A stretch of DNA of 59,651 bases, taken from positions 1 to 59,651 of the forward strand of contig CAKREH010000021.1 in the NCBI GenBank assembly GCA_934317215.1. Direction: 5' to 3'. Positions 1-7,992 of the stretch are shown one piece after another; the stretch's first letter is position 1, and each line of letters starts with the position of its first letter. The notes below the pieces were generated by a model that was not told the DNA's origin, searched no databases, and saw nothing but the letters and a program-made list of their open reading frames with translations. This stretch comes from an uncultured Roseburia sp. Its GTDB lineage: Bacteria; Bacillota; Clostridia; Lachnospirales; Lachnospiraceae. The translations under genes and the position numbers were made by a program.

Positions 1-314
1 TCATAATGAGAATTATCCCTTCTGAAAATGACGGACTCTATAAAATCTTCATTCAGATATTTGTGGTCATTGCGGAATTTGAAAGGGATACTCTGACAGA
101 AAGAATTGTAGACAATATGATGGAACTTGCAAAGGACGGTCGATGGCTCGGCGGCAATACACCTATGGACAATGCTGAGCGGATTCAGAAAAAAGCAAAT
201 AAAATATATGAAATGGTTATAACAAATCGAAAACAGAAATTAACTGACAACAGTTGTTCTTTTAGTATTTTGGAGCAGGGATACCAAGAATATGTTGAAA
301 ATGTTTTGAGATAA
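1..314 (+). pseudogene. Serine recombinase remnant
   Basis: The frame is open at the left edge, so the fragment may continue outside the window. The segment reading FVVIAEFERDTLTERI followed by GRWLGGNTP matches the end of the catalytic domain of large serine recombinases (resolvase/TnpX type). After GGNTP the protein should run into a long recombinase and zinc-ribbon region. Here it goes into about 50 unrelated-looking residues and stops. The catalytic serine region is not in the window. I read it as a broken or internally deleted recombinase, that is, residue of an integrative element. It probably has no activity. Confidence 0.6.
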
Positions 315-353
315 AGGTATTAATAAACATAGCTGTATCATAAAGATTAGCAC

Positions 354-641
354 ATGAAAGGACATTATGTAGATGGAAAAAATATTATTGGGACAAGTGG
401 AATGTCATTTGTGGAGAAGCCGCCTTATTTTGGATGTCCAAATGGAAAGATAGGATTGTTATCCAGTATGTTTACAGAACCACAATATAGAAGAAAAGGT
501 ATTGCAAAGGAATTATTATCTCGTGTTGTAAAAAAAGACAGATTGCACATCTGCCACATTAAGAAGTATAATAAGGATGAGAAACATGGTCGCTGTTTCG
601 TCACCGCCGTTTTTCAGATATGCCCTGCATCAGAAGCATAA
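354..641 (+). pseudogene. GNAT acetyltransferase fragment
   Basis: The central part, GLLSSMFTEPQYRRKGIAKELL, carries the acetyl-CoA binding Q/R-x-x-G-x-G/A signature of GNAT N-acetyltransferases. The start is not convincing because no clear ribosome binding site precedes it and the first beta strands are missing. After residue 63 the sequence loses all family resemblance at a run of seven A residues (about 530-537). A different frame stays open to 789 but does not restore a recognisable GNAT C-terminus. This is a broken gene within the mobile-DNA debris at the left edge. Its substrate cannot be inferred. Confidence 0.5.
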
Positions 642-898
642 ACTGTATATATTTTTTGAAAATAAGTTTACGCTTCCTGAAAAAAAACAGTTTCCAGGTT
701 TTTGGAGAACAGAAAATGGATTTGTTCAAGTTCATCAATGCAGTTATCAAGGGTTGCTTTTAATTGTGCTAAAAAAATATGAGCCATGAGGCACCTCCTT
801 GAAATATGTTTATAAACAAGGCTTGCGCAACATATACTGGCTGATCGGTCAAGCTTTTTTGAAAAAAATTTATAGAAAGATGGGAAGGAAAAACAATC

Positions 899-1441
899 AT
901 GCAGTTATACCAGTTTGAAAAAATTTATTCACAGATGGAACGGGAATTTGGGAAGATCCGAAAAGGCGAAGAAGAAACATACGCTATGCTGCTGCTGCCA
1001 ATGGAGGGAAATGTATTAAAAATACACCGCGAATTTCCGGAATCAAACAGCCGTAGACTAAGGGAGGCCATTGCATTGGTATTATTTGATGTAAAAGGAA
1101 ACTGCAGTGGTGAAAAATATGACACGGGCAACTTTAGAAATGAAGAAAATGAAAGACTTGAAAAAGCATTGCTTATGGCATTTGACCCTTACACGAATGA
1201 AGAGATAATGGAACTGTTAAAAGAACAATTCCAGGTGGATATGTTGTCACAGGGACAAGTGAAAGAATACTATAGATTTCCGGTAATGTGCCTGTTAAGG
1301 ATCAAGGAATCCATTGACACATGGGAAAAACACTCAGGCTCAGATGGATACTTTGATTTTATTGAGGGATGTATGGGAAGAGAAATAACAGGAAAAGACA
1401 TGAACTTTAGTATTATGGGCTCAGGTGTGCTTGATATGTAA
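899..1441 (+). CDS. Hypothetical protein, 180 aa
   Basis: Not recognised. The start is supported by a GGAAGG ribosome binding site at about 882-887, although the spacing is long. The protein is soluble and charged, with no signal peptide or membrane segment, and is predicted mostly alpha-helical, with repeated Glu/Lys-rich helices and a Gly-rich end. It is isolated between mobile-element fragments, so it is probably accessory cargo. No catalytic motif is visible. The reading frame is long and intact and its codon use is like that of neighbouring genes, so it is likely a real gene. Confidence 0.55.
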   Translation: MQLYQFEKIYSQMEREFGKIRKGEEETYAMLLLPMEGNVLKIHREFPESNSRRLREAIALVLFDVKGNCSGEKYDTGNFRNEENERLEKALLMAFDPYTNEEIMELLKEQFQVDMLSQGQVKEYYRFPVMCLLRIKESIDTWEKHSGSDGYFDFIEGCMGREITGKDMNFSIMGSGVLDM

Positions 1442-1444
1442 TAA

Positions 1445-1579
1445 TTTTTGGATTTGGCCACAAAAGTTACAAAAAAGCTTGACCACAACAGACACAGTAA
1501 TCTGAACACAACTTTGGGATATATTTACAATCCACTCACAACAGAGGAGACACAGAATTTATTAGAAAAAGCGTTGTAG
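1445..1579 (+). pseudogene. Tyrosine integrase C-terminal remnant
   Basis: This is a short open frame without its own start. The segment NLNTTLGYIYNPLT followed by a helix ending in LLEKAL resembles the extreme C-terminus of phage/ICE-type tyrosine recombinases, where the final catalytic Tyr sits in a Thr-Thr-x-x-Tyr context. Everything upstream of this tail is missing. It ends 90 bp from the 3' end of a tRNA-Gly gene, where an integrase gene normally lies next to its attachment site. Assignment is by motif resemblance only. Confidence 0.45.
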
Positions 1580-1616
1580 AATCAACTTTCTACAGTTATC
1601 TACAACTTCATGTAGA
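1573..1616. repeat. TCTACA/TGTAGA repeat cluster
   Basis: Four copies of the hexamer TCTACA lie within 42 bp, two in each orientation: TGTAGA at 1575 and 1611, TCTACA at 1589 and 1599. GTTGTAGA (1573-1580) and TCTACAAC (1599-1606) form an 8-bp inverted repeat. The cluster lies between the integrase remnant and the tRNA-Gly 3' end, where integrase arm or core sites would be expected. That function is inference. Confidence 0.4.
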
Positions 1617-1620
1617 CATA

Positions 1621-1656
1621 AAAAGAACGGAAACCTTGTAAAATCAAGGCTTCCGC
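1621..1656 (-). terminator. Terminator of tRNA-Gly locus 1
   Basis: On the minus strand, CGGAAGCCTTG pairs with CAAGGTTTCCG around a 6-nt loop, followed by a U-rich stretch. The same hairpin design follows the two other tRNA-Gly loci of the window. Confidence 0.75.
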
Positions 1657-1669
1657 TACAATTAAAAGA

Positions 1670-1742
1670 AGCGCGAGACGGGACTCGAACCCGCGGCCCC
1701 GACCTTGGCAAGGTCGTGCTCCACCAACTGAGCCACTCGCGC
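1670..1742 (-). tRNA. tRNA-Gly(GCC)
   Basis: This is a 73-nt cloverleaf read on the minus strand. The acceptor stem is GCGCGAG/CTCGCGC, the anticodon stem CGACC/GGTCG encloses the loop TTGCCAA with anticodon GCC, and the T arm contains GGTTCGAGTCC. The discriminator is U and no CCA is encoded. It has the same sequence as the copies at 4511, 4614 and 34256. Confidence 0.97.
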
Positions 1743-1778
1743 ATATGAAGTTGTTGACTATTTACCAACATATACGAT

Positions 1779-1807
1779 ATAATACTATGAAAAATAAAAT
1801 TTGTCAA
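1779..1807 (-). promoter_or_regulatory. Promoter of tRNA-Gly locus 1
   Basis: Minus-strand -35 TTGACA and -10 TATTAT are separated by 17 bp. The spacer keeps the A/T-rich block and CATAG seen in front of the two other tRNA-Gly loci. It faces away from the MBOAT gene. Confidence 0.7.
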
Positions 1808-1842
1808 CAATTTTTTGGCAGAAACTTTTATGGGGAGTAGAC

Positions 1843-3291
1843 ATGCTGTTTAATTCATACATATTTATCTTTGTTTTTTTACCGGTAATGCTTTTGCTGT
1901 GGTTCGGGTGTAATCATTTTGGAAAGTATCGGATGGCGCAGGCTATATTGATTGCTATGTCGCTGTGGTTTTATGGATATGGAAATTATTGGTACGTACT
2001 TTTGATAGTGGCCAGCGTACTTTTAAACTGGATGTTTAGCAGGTATATGGATCGTGCACCCAGGGTGCTTGGAACAGCGGGGGTTGTATGTAATCTTGCC
2101 ATCTTATTTTATTTTAAGTATTGTAATTTTTTTGTGTACAACATGAATTATATTTTTCATACAGGGTTGGAAATTCAAAAGATTGTTCTGCCGTTGGGAA
2201 TCAGCTTTTATACATTTCAGCAGATTTCCTATATCGTCGATCGGATGAAGGGCGAGGCAGAACATTATAAATTAATGGATTATGCGGCGTATGTTGTTTA
2301 TTTTCCACAGTTGATCGCAGGACCGATTGTGTCACATGATATCCTGATTCCTCAGTTTATGGATGAGAAAAAGAAAAAATTAAACTGGGATAATGTGTTA
2401 AAAGGAATCAGACTTTTTACGATCGGACTGGGGAAAAAGGCATTGCTCGCTGACATGATCGCAAAAGTTGCCAATGCGGGGTTCGGGATGGTTGAAATGC
2501 TGGATATGCCGGCGGCATGGATTACAATTCTTGCATATACCTTTCAGATATATTTTGATTTTAGCGGTTATTGTGATATGGCACTTGGAATTGGGTGGAT
2601 GATGAATATTGAACTGCCACACAATTTTAAATCGCCATATAAATCAGTAAGCATCAGTGAATTCTGGCGCCGATGGCATATTACGCTGGGTGCGTTCCTG
2701 AGAAAATATGTATACATTCCGCTTGGTGGAAACAGAAAAGGGAAATGGAAACAGATTCGTAATATTCTTGTTGTGTTTTTGTGCTCCGGAATATGGCATG
2801 GCGCGAACTGGACATTTGTTGTGTGGGGACTGGGGCATGGAATTATGAATCTGCTGGAAAGGAATCCGATTATTGCAGACAGAAAAAAGGGCGTAAAATG
2901 GGGGATTACATTTGTTTATGTAATGCTGATGTGGGTTCTTTTCCGGAGTGATTCACTGGCGATGGCAGGAACTTTTTATAAAAAAATGTTTTCTTTCCAG
3001 ATAACTGGAAGTGTGTTACAGCTTGCCGGAGCGATGGGAGGCTGGCAGACACATATTTTATATATTATCACAAATCATTTTCTGGGAAGCGCGGCAGTTG
3101 GTCTGATGTATCTGTTTTGTATGATATGCACGCTCGCGTTTGCTGCATGGCTGTGTACGCGTAAGGATTCGGTGGCATATGTGACGGAGCGGACGGCAAC
3201 AAAAATAGAAATGTGTGTGCTGGCGTTTGTTATGGCGGCGTCTGTCTTGACATTTTCGGGAATTACGGTTTTTTTGTATTTTAATTTTTAA
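1843..3291 (+). CDS. MBOAT family O-acyltransferase
   Basis: 482 aa. The start at 1843 was chosen because GGGGAG lies 5 nt upstream and the protein then begins MLFNSYIFIFVFLPV, the usual opening of AlgI/DltB-like acyltransferases. About ten membrane helices are visible. The family signatures are present: the region around FWRRWHITLG (His279) and the catalytic histidine in GIWHGANWTF (His319). Such enzymes move an acyl group across the membrane onto an extracellular polymer such as a polysaccharide or teichoic acid. It forms a two-gene unit with the next gene, 14 bp downstream, probably the extracytoplasmic partner. No polymer synthesis genes are adjacent, so the acceptor is unknown. Confidence 0.88.
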   Translation: MLFNSYIFIFVFLPVMLLLWFGCNHFGKYRMAQAILIAMSLWFYGYGNYWYVLLIVASVLLNWMFSRYMDRAPRVLGTAGVVCNLAILFYFKYCNFFVYNMNYIFHTGLEIQKIVLPLGISFYTFQQISYIVDRMKGEAEHYKLMDYAAYVVYFPQLIAGPIVSHDILIPQFMDEKKKKLNWDNVLKGIRLFTIGLGKKALLADMIAKVANAGFGMVEMLDMPAAWITILAYTFQIYFDFSGYCDMALGIGWMMNIELPHNFKSPYKSVSISEFWRRWHITLGAFLRKYVYIPLGGNRKGKWKQIRNILVVFLCSGIWHGANWTFVVWGLGHGIMNLLERNPIIADRKKGVKWGITFVYVMLMWVLFRSDSLAMAGTFYKKMFSFQITGSVLQLAGAMGGWQTHILYIITNHFLGSAAVGLMYLFCMICTLAFAAWLCTRKDSVAYVTERTATKIEMCVLAFVMAASVLTFSGITVFLYFNF

Positions 3292-3305
3292 AATGGAGTA
3301 AAACG

Positions 3306-4397
3306 ATGAAAAAATATACATCAAAGCAGTTGATCAAAGTTTATATGGGAATTGTTGCGATTTTGCTGGTGTTATGCGCAGTTATCATATTTTTGGCAGA
3401 TCCTTTTTTTCATTATCATAAACCGTGGTTTGGCCTGAATGCAATTCAGAATAGCAAACAGTATCAGGTGCCTGGCGCAATAGAACACTTAGAATATGAC
3501 AGTGTATTGTTAGGATCTTCTGTCTCATTAAATATGAATACGGATATTTTGGATGAGAAATATGACTGCAAAACAATAAAGGCTGTTGGTGATTCTGCAT
3601 CTGCAGCGTTGTTAAAACACTATCTGGATGAGGCAATAAAAAGACAGCAGTTAAAATATGTTTTTTATGGACTGGATGTGTTTTCTTTTTATACAGATCC
3701 CGAATTGAATTATATACCACAGGAAGTCCGGTATCTGACAAATGCAAATCCGGCAGATGATGTGAAATATTTATGGAATGGGGAAATATTGCTGCAGCGT
3801 ATACCTGAGCTTGTGAAAATTTCAAAGGCAGGTATTTATGATCCGGGAACAGCGTATCAGTTCAACGGTCTAAAAGAATGCGGAATAGAAGCGGTTTTGC
3901 GGTCATATTCACCGGATGTCACTACATTATATTATGAACAAAAGCCTGTGAATGAACAGCAGGAATGGGTGACGGAAAATCTGCGTGGAATTGAGAATAA
4001 TGTGAAAGAAAATCCCCAGACACAATTTATCTTTTTTATTCCGCCATATGGCATTTTATGGTGGGATTGCGCTTACCGGAATGGTATGTTTGACACTTAC
4101 ATGAACACATTGAATGTCAGCATGGAACATCTGCTGCAGTATGATAATGTAAAGATATATAGCACAGATTTTAACAAGGCGGCGGTAATTACTGATTTTA
4201 ACAAATATTTTGATTATCTGCATGCAGGGACGGTTGTCACTGACGAGATGCCCTATGAGATAGGTGATAAAAATGAGGAAATTACATCGGATAATTATAA
4301 AGAGGAAATCGATAAATTTATTTCATTGTTTGAGGAATTTGAAAATGGTGTGAGGAGGGATGGATATGCATACATATATGGCTGCCCGCATTTATAA
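3306..4397 (+). CDS. SGNH-like extracytoplasmic partner of MBOAT
   Basis: 363 aa with one N-terminal membrane anchor (about residues 10-32) and an otherwise extracellular domain. The block LLGSSVSLN, a following GDSASA, and a late FDYLHAG with an Asp-x-x-His pair suggest an SGNH/AlgJ-DltD-like fold that works with MBOAT proteins to complete O-acylation of a cell-surface polymer. The ribosome binding site GGAGT precedes the ATG, and the gene follows the MBOAT gene by 14 bp, so co-transcription is likely. The SGNH assignment rests on motif spacing and context and would need structure prediction to confirm. Confidence 0.6.
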   Translation: MKKYTSKQLIKVYMGIVAILLVLCAVIIFLADPFFHYHKPWFGLNAIQNSKQYQVPGAIEHLEYDSVLLGSSVSLNMNTDILDEKYDCKTIKAVGDSASAALLKHYLDEAIKRQQLKYVFYGLDVFSFYTDPELNYIPQEVRYLTNANPADDVKYLWNGEILLQRIPELVKISKAGIYDPGTAYQFNGLKECGIEAVLRSYSPDVTTLYYEQKPVNEQQEWVTENLRGIENNVKENPQTQFIFFIPPYGILWWDCAYRNGMFDTYMNTLNVSMEHLLQYDNVKIYSTDFNKAAVITDFNKYFDYLHAGTVVTDEMPYEIGDKNEEITSDNYKEEIDKFISLFEEFENGVRRDGYAYIYGCPHL

Positions 4398-4459
4398 ACC
4401 GACCGGAGCGGGCACATCCTGTAAGACAGATGATGGCTTGATAAAGGAAAAATGATAAG

Positions 4460-4498
4460 AAAAGAAAAATGGAAACCCCTGTAAATCAAGGCTTCCCA
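4460..4498 (-). terminator. Terminator of tRNA-Gly locus 2
   Basis: On the minus strand, GGAAGCCTTG pairs with a slightly degenerate CAGGGGTTTCC around ATTTA, followed by a U-rich tail. It is homologous to the terminators at 1621 and 34205. Confidence 0.7.
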
Positions 4499-4510
4499 TA
4501 AAATAAAAAA

Positions 4511-4583
4511 AGCGCGAGACGGGACTCGAACCCGCGGCCCCGACCTTGGCAAGGTCGTGCTCCACCAACTGAGCCACTCGCGC
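4511..4583 (-). tRNA. tRNA-Gly(GCC)
   Basis: 73-nt cloverleaf on the minus strand with anticodon GCC, same sequence as the other copies. It is the promoter-distal gene of a two-tRNA operon, 30 bp behind the copy at 4614. Confidence 0.97.
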
Positions 4584-4613
4584 ATATATAAAATTGTATT
4601 GTATCTTGCAAAG

Positions 4614-4686
4614 AGCGCGAGACGGGACTCGAACCCGCGGCCCCGACCTTGGCAAGGTCGTGCTCCACCAACTGAGCCACTCGCGC
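4614..4686 (-). tRNA. tRNA-Gly(GCC)
   Basis: Minus-strand tRNA-Gly with anticodon GCC in loop TTGCCAA, acceptor stem GCGCGAG/CTCGCGC, 73 nt, no CCA encoded. It is the promoter-proximal gene of the tandem pair. Confidence 0.97.
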
Positions 4687-4707
4687 ATACATAAATTGTT
4701 TTGTATC

Positions 4708-4720
4708 TGTCTGTCAGACA
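4708..4720. repeat. Palindrome in tRNA-Gly leader
   Basis: TGTCTG-T-CAGACA lies between promoter and tRNA. Its counterpart at 34349-34361 differs only at the centre. It may be a leader hairpin for 5' processing or a binding site; this is inference. Confidence 0.5.
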
Positions 4721-4728
4721 CATGTTCT

Positions 4729-4757
4729 ATCTTACTATGGGAAAAGCAATTTGTCAA
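4729..4757 (-). promoter_or_regulatory. Promoter of tRNA-Gly locus 2
   Basis: Minus-strand -35 TTGACA, 17-bp spacer ending CCCATAG, -10 TAAGAT. It is nearly the same as the promoter at 34370-34398. Confidence 0.75.
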
Positions 4758-4898
4758 TAATTTTTTGAAAAAATCGACAGCTGAAAACGTTTTTTTAGGG
4801 TGGCACTCATAAATGAAGAGTGTTATAATAAAAAACATGGGAAAATGGTCATGGAAAATATTTGTATTAGGACTTTGAAATAGTTATGGGGTGCCAGG

Positions 4899-7154
4899 AT
4901 GTATAAAAAAAATACAGGAATACACAATGTTGCGGTTTTATGTGTAATATTGCTGATTTTTGGAATAGCATTATTCGGATGTTTCGGACAGATCAGAAAC
5001 AGTTTGCAGCAACAGCTGATGAGCAGTATCGAGGGTGTGGCTGAACAGAATGAAATACTTGTGGAGAAAGAAGCAGGTACGCGTTTTCGTCTGCTTGACA
5101 GTCTGGCAAGGGAACTTTCGGATGGAGATGAGAGTATTTTTGTTGATAAAATGCAGGGGTTCGTAGAGACTTACCAGTTCAAACGGATGGGATATATTGC
5201 GGCAGATGGTACAGCAAAAACGACGGATGGATATCGGCTGAATATGTCTGACAGAGATTTTTTCCAACAGTCGATGCAGGGAAAAAACTTTTTGACGGAT
5301 GCATTTGAAGACAGGATTGATACTTCATATGAAACCATAAATGTATTCAGTGTACCGGTATATGAAAAAGATCAGAAAACGATAAAAGGTGTTCTGTTTG
5401 GAACCTGTGGATATGAGATGTTTGAGGAATGTCTGAAGAATGAGATATTTGAAGGACAGGCTTTTAATTACATCATAAAAATAGACGGTACGATCGTGGC
5501 AGGTTCTGGAAACAGTAAGAAATGGGGAATTGGAAAGAATATTTTTGTCACGGATGCCTCTGAGGATGCCAGAGATGAGGATGCCAGAGATGACGATGCC
5601 AGAGATGACGATGCCAGGGATAAGATGATCAGTGACATGAAAGAGGGAAAAAGCGGCTATGGAATGGATCCAAAACGCAAAGAGGCCTCACTGTATTACT
5701 ATATGCCGCTTAAAATAGAAGAAAGCGGTGAAACATGGTATGTAGTCACTGCGGTGTCGGAAAGTGTTTTAACAAGCCGTATGCAGGTGGTCATGGATGC
5801 GATCAACAGTCTGATGGTTATCATTCTGGCTGTGATATCTGTCAGTGTCGGGGTCTATATTTATTCGTGGCGCAAAAGTAAAAAAGAACTGATGACACTT
5901 GCGTATCAGGATCCCGTTACATTGGGAGATAATTTTGTGGCATTTAAGGAACGCGCGAAAAGTAAAAAAGACGGTGTGGGATGGCTGATTGCTATGGATG
6001 TGACAGATTTTAAGCTGATCAACAGCACCTGTGGCGTCCCAAAAGGTGATGAGGTGCTGCGTGCCATATGGGAGATTTTTGAAAACGAAACGGGAGAAAA
6101 TGAACTGGCAGCGCATGTCAATGCCGACCGGTTTATATTGTTCTGGATGGATGAAAATCAGGAAAACATCAAACAAAGACTGGAACATGTAATAAAAAAG
6201 ATAGAAGAGATACCGGAACGTCTGGAAATACCAAATCTTTTCCCGGTGTTTGGAATTTTTCATACGATCGTATTAGATGAGATCGAGTCTTTATACGGAA
6301 ATGCAGTGCTGGCGAAGCATCAGATCAAAGGAAGACGTGACAGGCATTATATGTTTTATGATGAGCTGAACCATGAGAGTATTCAGGAAAACCGTGAATT
6401 AGAAGAACATTTTGAAAAAGCGATTGAAAATGAAGAGTTTGAGATCTGGTATCAGCCAAAGTACAGTGCACATTCGAGAAAGCTTGTGGGAGCGGAAGCT
6501 CTTGTGCGCTGGCGCAGGGCGGACGGAACACTGATTCCGCCGCTTAAGTTTATTCCATTGTTTGAACGGAATGGAAATATCATCCGGCTCGATGAGTATG
6601 TATTCCGAGCTGTGTGCAGGCAGCAGAAAGAGTGGCAGAAACAGGGACAGAAGCTGCTTCCTGTTTCGGTAAACATTTCGCGTGTCAGTCTCTATTATTC
6701 AAGCGTCGTTGAAAAATATGAAAGTATTATCCGGTCGTTTGACCTTGATTCGAAATACATTCAGCTGGAAATTACAGAAAGTGCAACGATTGATAATAAT
6801 GAAATATTTAATCTGTTAGAACAGTTTCATACGGCAGGATTTAAGATACTTCTGGACGATTTCGGAAGTGGATATTCATCCTTTGCTGCTCTAAACCGTA
6901 TGCATTTCGATACGATCAAGCTGGATAAAAGTCTTGTCGAGTACATAGGAGATGACAACGGAGAGAAACTGTTAAATTCAATCACAAAGCTGGCACAGAG
7001 TTTTGGCATGGAAATTACGGCAGAGGGTGTTGAGACGGTAGAGCAGCTGATATTTTTGTGTAATCTGGACTGTGATGATATTCAGGGATACTATTTTTCA
7101 CGTCCACTGCCGGTAAAAGAATATGAAGAATGTTTAAAAGAAGCGTGCATGTAA
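4899..7154 (+). CDS. dCACHE-GGDEF(degenerate)-EAL c-di-GMP phosphodiesterase
   Basis: 751 aa membrane receptor. Transmembrane helices lie at about residues 11-30 and 300-322 and flank an extracellular dCACHE-like ligand domain. Inside follow a GGDEF-fold domain (about 335-480), whose active-site motif is KGDEV at 382-386 instead of GGDEF, and an EAL domain (about 495-745). The EAL domain keeps its expected signatures: EAL at 533-535, NISR, EITES, DDFGSGYSS, KLDKS, AEGVET and a final QGYYFSRPLP. It should therefore hydrolyse c-di-GMP, while the GGDEF half is likely regulatory. Four to five 15-bp repeats in the sensor domain encode an acidic DARDD run. The following gene is 49 bp downstream and may be co-transcribed. 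Confidence 0.9.
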   Translation: MYKKNTGIHNVAVLCVILLIFGIALFGCFGQIRNSLQQQLMSSIEGVAEQNEILVEKEAGTRFRLLDSLARELSDGDESIFVDKMQGFVETYQFKRMGYIAADGTAKTTDGYRLNMSDRDFFQQSMQGKNFLTDAFEDRIDTSYETINVFSVPVYEKDQKTIKGVLFGTCGYEMFEECLKNEIFEGQAFNYIIKIDGTIVAGSGNSKKWGIGKNIFVTDASEDARDEDARDDDARDDDARDKMISDMKEGKSGYGMDPKRKEASLYYYMPLKIEESGETWYVVTAVSESVLTSRMQVVMDAINSLMVIILAVISVSVGVYIYSWRKSKKELMTLAYQDPVTLGDNFVAFKERAKSKKDGVGWLIAMDVTDFKLINSTCGVPKGDEVLRAIWEIFENETGENELAAHVNADRFILFWMDENQENIKQRLEHVIKKIEEIPERLEIPNLFPVFGIFHTIVLDEIESLYGNAVLAKHQIKGRRDRHYMFYDELNHESIQENRELEEHFEKAIENEEFEIWYQPKYSAHSRKLVGAEALVRWRRADGTLIPPLKFIPLFERNGNIIRLDEYVFRAVCRQQKEWQKQGQKLLPVSVNISRVSLYYSSVVEKYESIIRSFDLDSKYIQLEITESATIDNNEIFNLLEQFHTAGFKILLDDFGSGYSSFAALNRMHFDTIKLDKSLVEYIGDDNGEKLLNSITKLAQSFGMEITAEGVETVEQLIFLCNLDCDDIQGYYFSRPLPVKEYEECLKEACM
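5553..5624 (+). repeat. Tandem 15-bp coding repeat
   Basis: Four units of GATGCCAGAGATGAC (with small changes) follow a shortened first unit. They encode repeated Asp-Ala-Arg-Asp-Asp/Glu within the dCACHE domain, residues about 219-242. The unit length is a multiple of three, so copy-number change would not break the frame. Confidence 0.85.
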
Positions 7155-7203
7155 TATGCTTTGCGCTCATACAATATAACAATCGATACCATGGAGGTAC
7201 AGG

Positions 7204-7653
7204 GTGAGCGCAAAGACGAGGATCGTGGTCCTTCATATGAAGGAGGTTATCTATACAGCGATATTTGTCGGACTTGGGATCATACTGGTCATATTGCTGC
7301 TTTTCATGTTTTTACCGAAAAAGCAGAAGAGTGAGACAGAGCCAGCGATGCAGTATACGGCAGGCGTATACACTTCGTCGGTAATGATGGGCAGCCAGTC
7401 AGCAGATGTACAGGTCATTGTAGATGAAAACCGTATACAGTCCATTTCCCTGGTCAGTTTGGATGAAACAGTGGCGACAATGTATCCGCTTATGGAGCCG
7501 GCATTGGAAAATGTCAGTGAACAGGTGATAAAACAGCAGTCGACGGAAGGGATTACATATAATACGGATAATCAGTATACATCGATCGTACTTTTAAATG
7601 CGATTGAAAATGCGCTTGCGAAAGCGGAGATCGCAGAGGGGGAGGCAGATTAA
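7204..7653 (+). CDS. Membrane-anchored FMN_bind-like protein
   Basis: 149 aa. The GTG start at 7204 follows GGAGGT by 4 nt; an ATG at 7237 is possible but has no ribosome binding site. One N-terminal membrane helix (about 15-37) is followed by an extracellular domain. That domain reads YTAGVYTSSV, a beta segment DVQVIVDENRIQSI, and a final helix ILLNAIENAL-like segment, the layout of FMN-binding domains of RnfG/NqrC type. The flavinylation motif (SGAT-like) is absent, replaced by TDNQYTS, so covalent FMN attachment is unlikely. It may be co-expressed with the upstream phosphodiesterase. Function unknown. Confidence 0.55.
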   Translation: MSAKTRIVVLHMKEVIYTAIFVGLGIILVILLLFMFLPKKQKSETEPAMQYTAGVYTSSVMMGSQSADVQVIVDENRIQSISLVSLDETVATMYPLMEPALENVSEQVIKQQSTEGITYNTDNQYTSIVLLNAIENALAKAEIAEGEAD

Positions 7654-7706
7654 CACAGTCTGAAATAACAGAATGAGAGATATGAAAACTGTCTGTTGTC
7701 AAGAAT

Positions 7707-7739
7707 CAAAAAGGTTCCGGATGTACCGGAACCTTTTTG
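7707..7739. terminator. Bidirectional terminator
   Basis: AAAAAGGTTCCGG/CCGGAACCTTTTT around a 5-nt loop, with U-tracts in both directions, between convergent genes. Confidence 0.9.
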
Positions 7740-7749
7740 TGTAAAAAAG

Positions 7750-7992
7750 TTATTCTTCTGTGTTGAGTGTATCCATGTAATTATTGATAGCATCAAGATC
7801 GGCATAGATCGTTTTGATCGGTCTGCTCTTTTCGTAAGCGTTATAACCAGAGTATCCTGCCCATCCGACGATAAGTAATGCAATTACCCATCCGCAGATG
7901 AAACCTGCGATACGTTTTCTTTTTTCTTTTGCAAGAATCTTTTTGCGGTTTGCTTTCTCTTCTTTATAGCGGTCAACTTTTGCCTGACTCAT
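7750..7992 (-). CDS. Small single-pass membrane protein
   Basis: 80 aa. The second of two close ATGs (at 7992) was chosen because GGAGG touches the first ATG directly and sits 6 nt from the second. The N-terminal half is a Lys/Arg-rich cytoplasmic helix and is followed by one membrane helix, FICGWVIALLIVGWAGYSGY. The short tail outside is acidic. A promoter TTGCTT-17-TATATT lies upstream on the minus strand at about 8054-8082. No family recognised. Confidence 0.6.
   Translation of the reverse strand: MSQAKVDRYKEEKANRKKILAKEKRKRIAGFICGWVIALLIVGWAGYSGYNAYEKSRPIKTIYADLDAINNYMDTLNTEE

Noticed and set aside
577..789. Continuation of the GNAT gene in another frame
   Set aside because: The open frame gives no GNAT-like C-terminal sequence, so it was not joined to the fragment as a simple frameshift.
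4511..4686. Two near-identical blocks resembling a CRISPR repeat pair
   Set aside because: The blocks are complete tRNA-Gly cloverleafs of 73 bp with a 30-bp spacer, not CRISPR repeats.
4801..4829. TGGCAC upstream of TATAAT before the phosphodiesterase gene, a possible sigma-54 site
   Set aside because: The -12 TTGCA element is missing. A weak ordinary promoter is more likely.
4295..4838. Minus-strand reading frames of 68-148 codons across the tandem tRNA-Gly genes
   Set aside because: They are translations of the two tRNAs and flanks. The near-repeated peptide simply reflects identical tRNA sequences.
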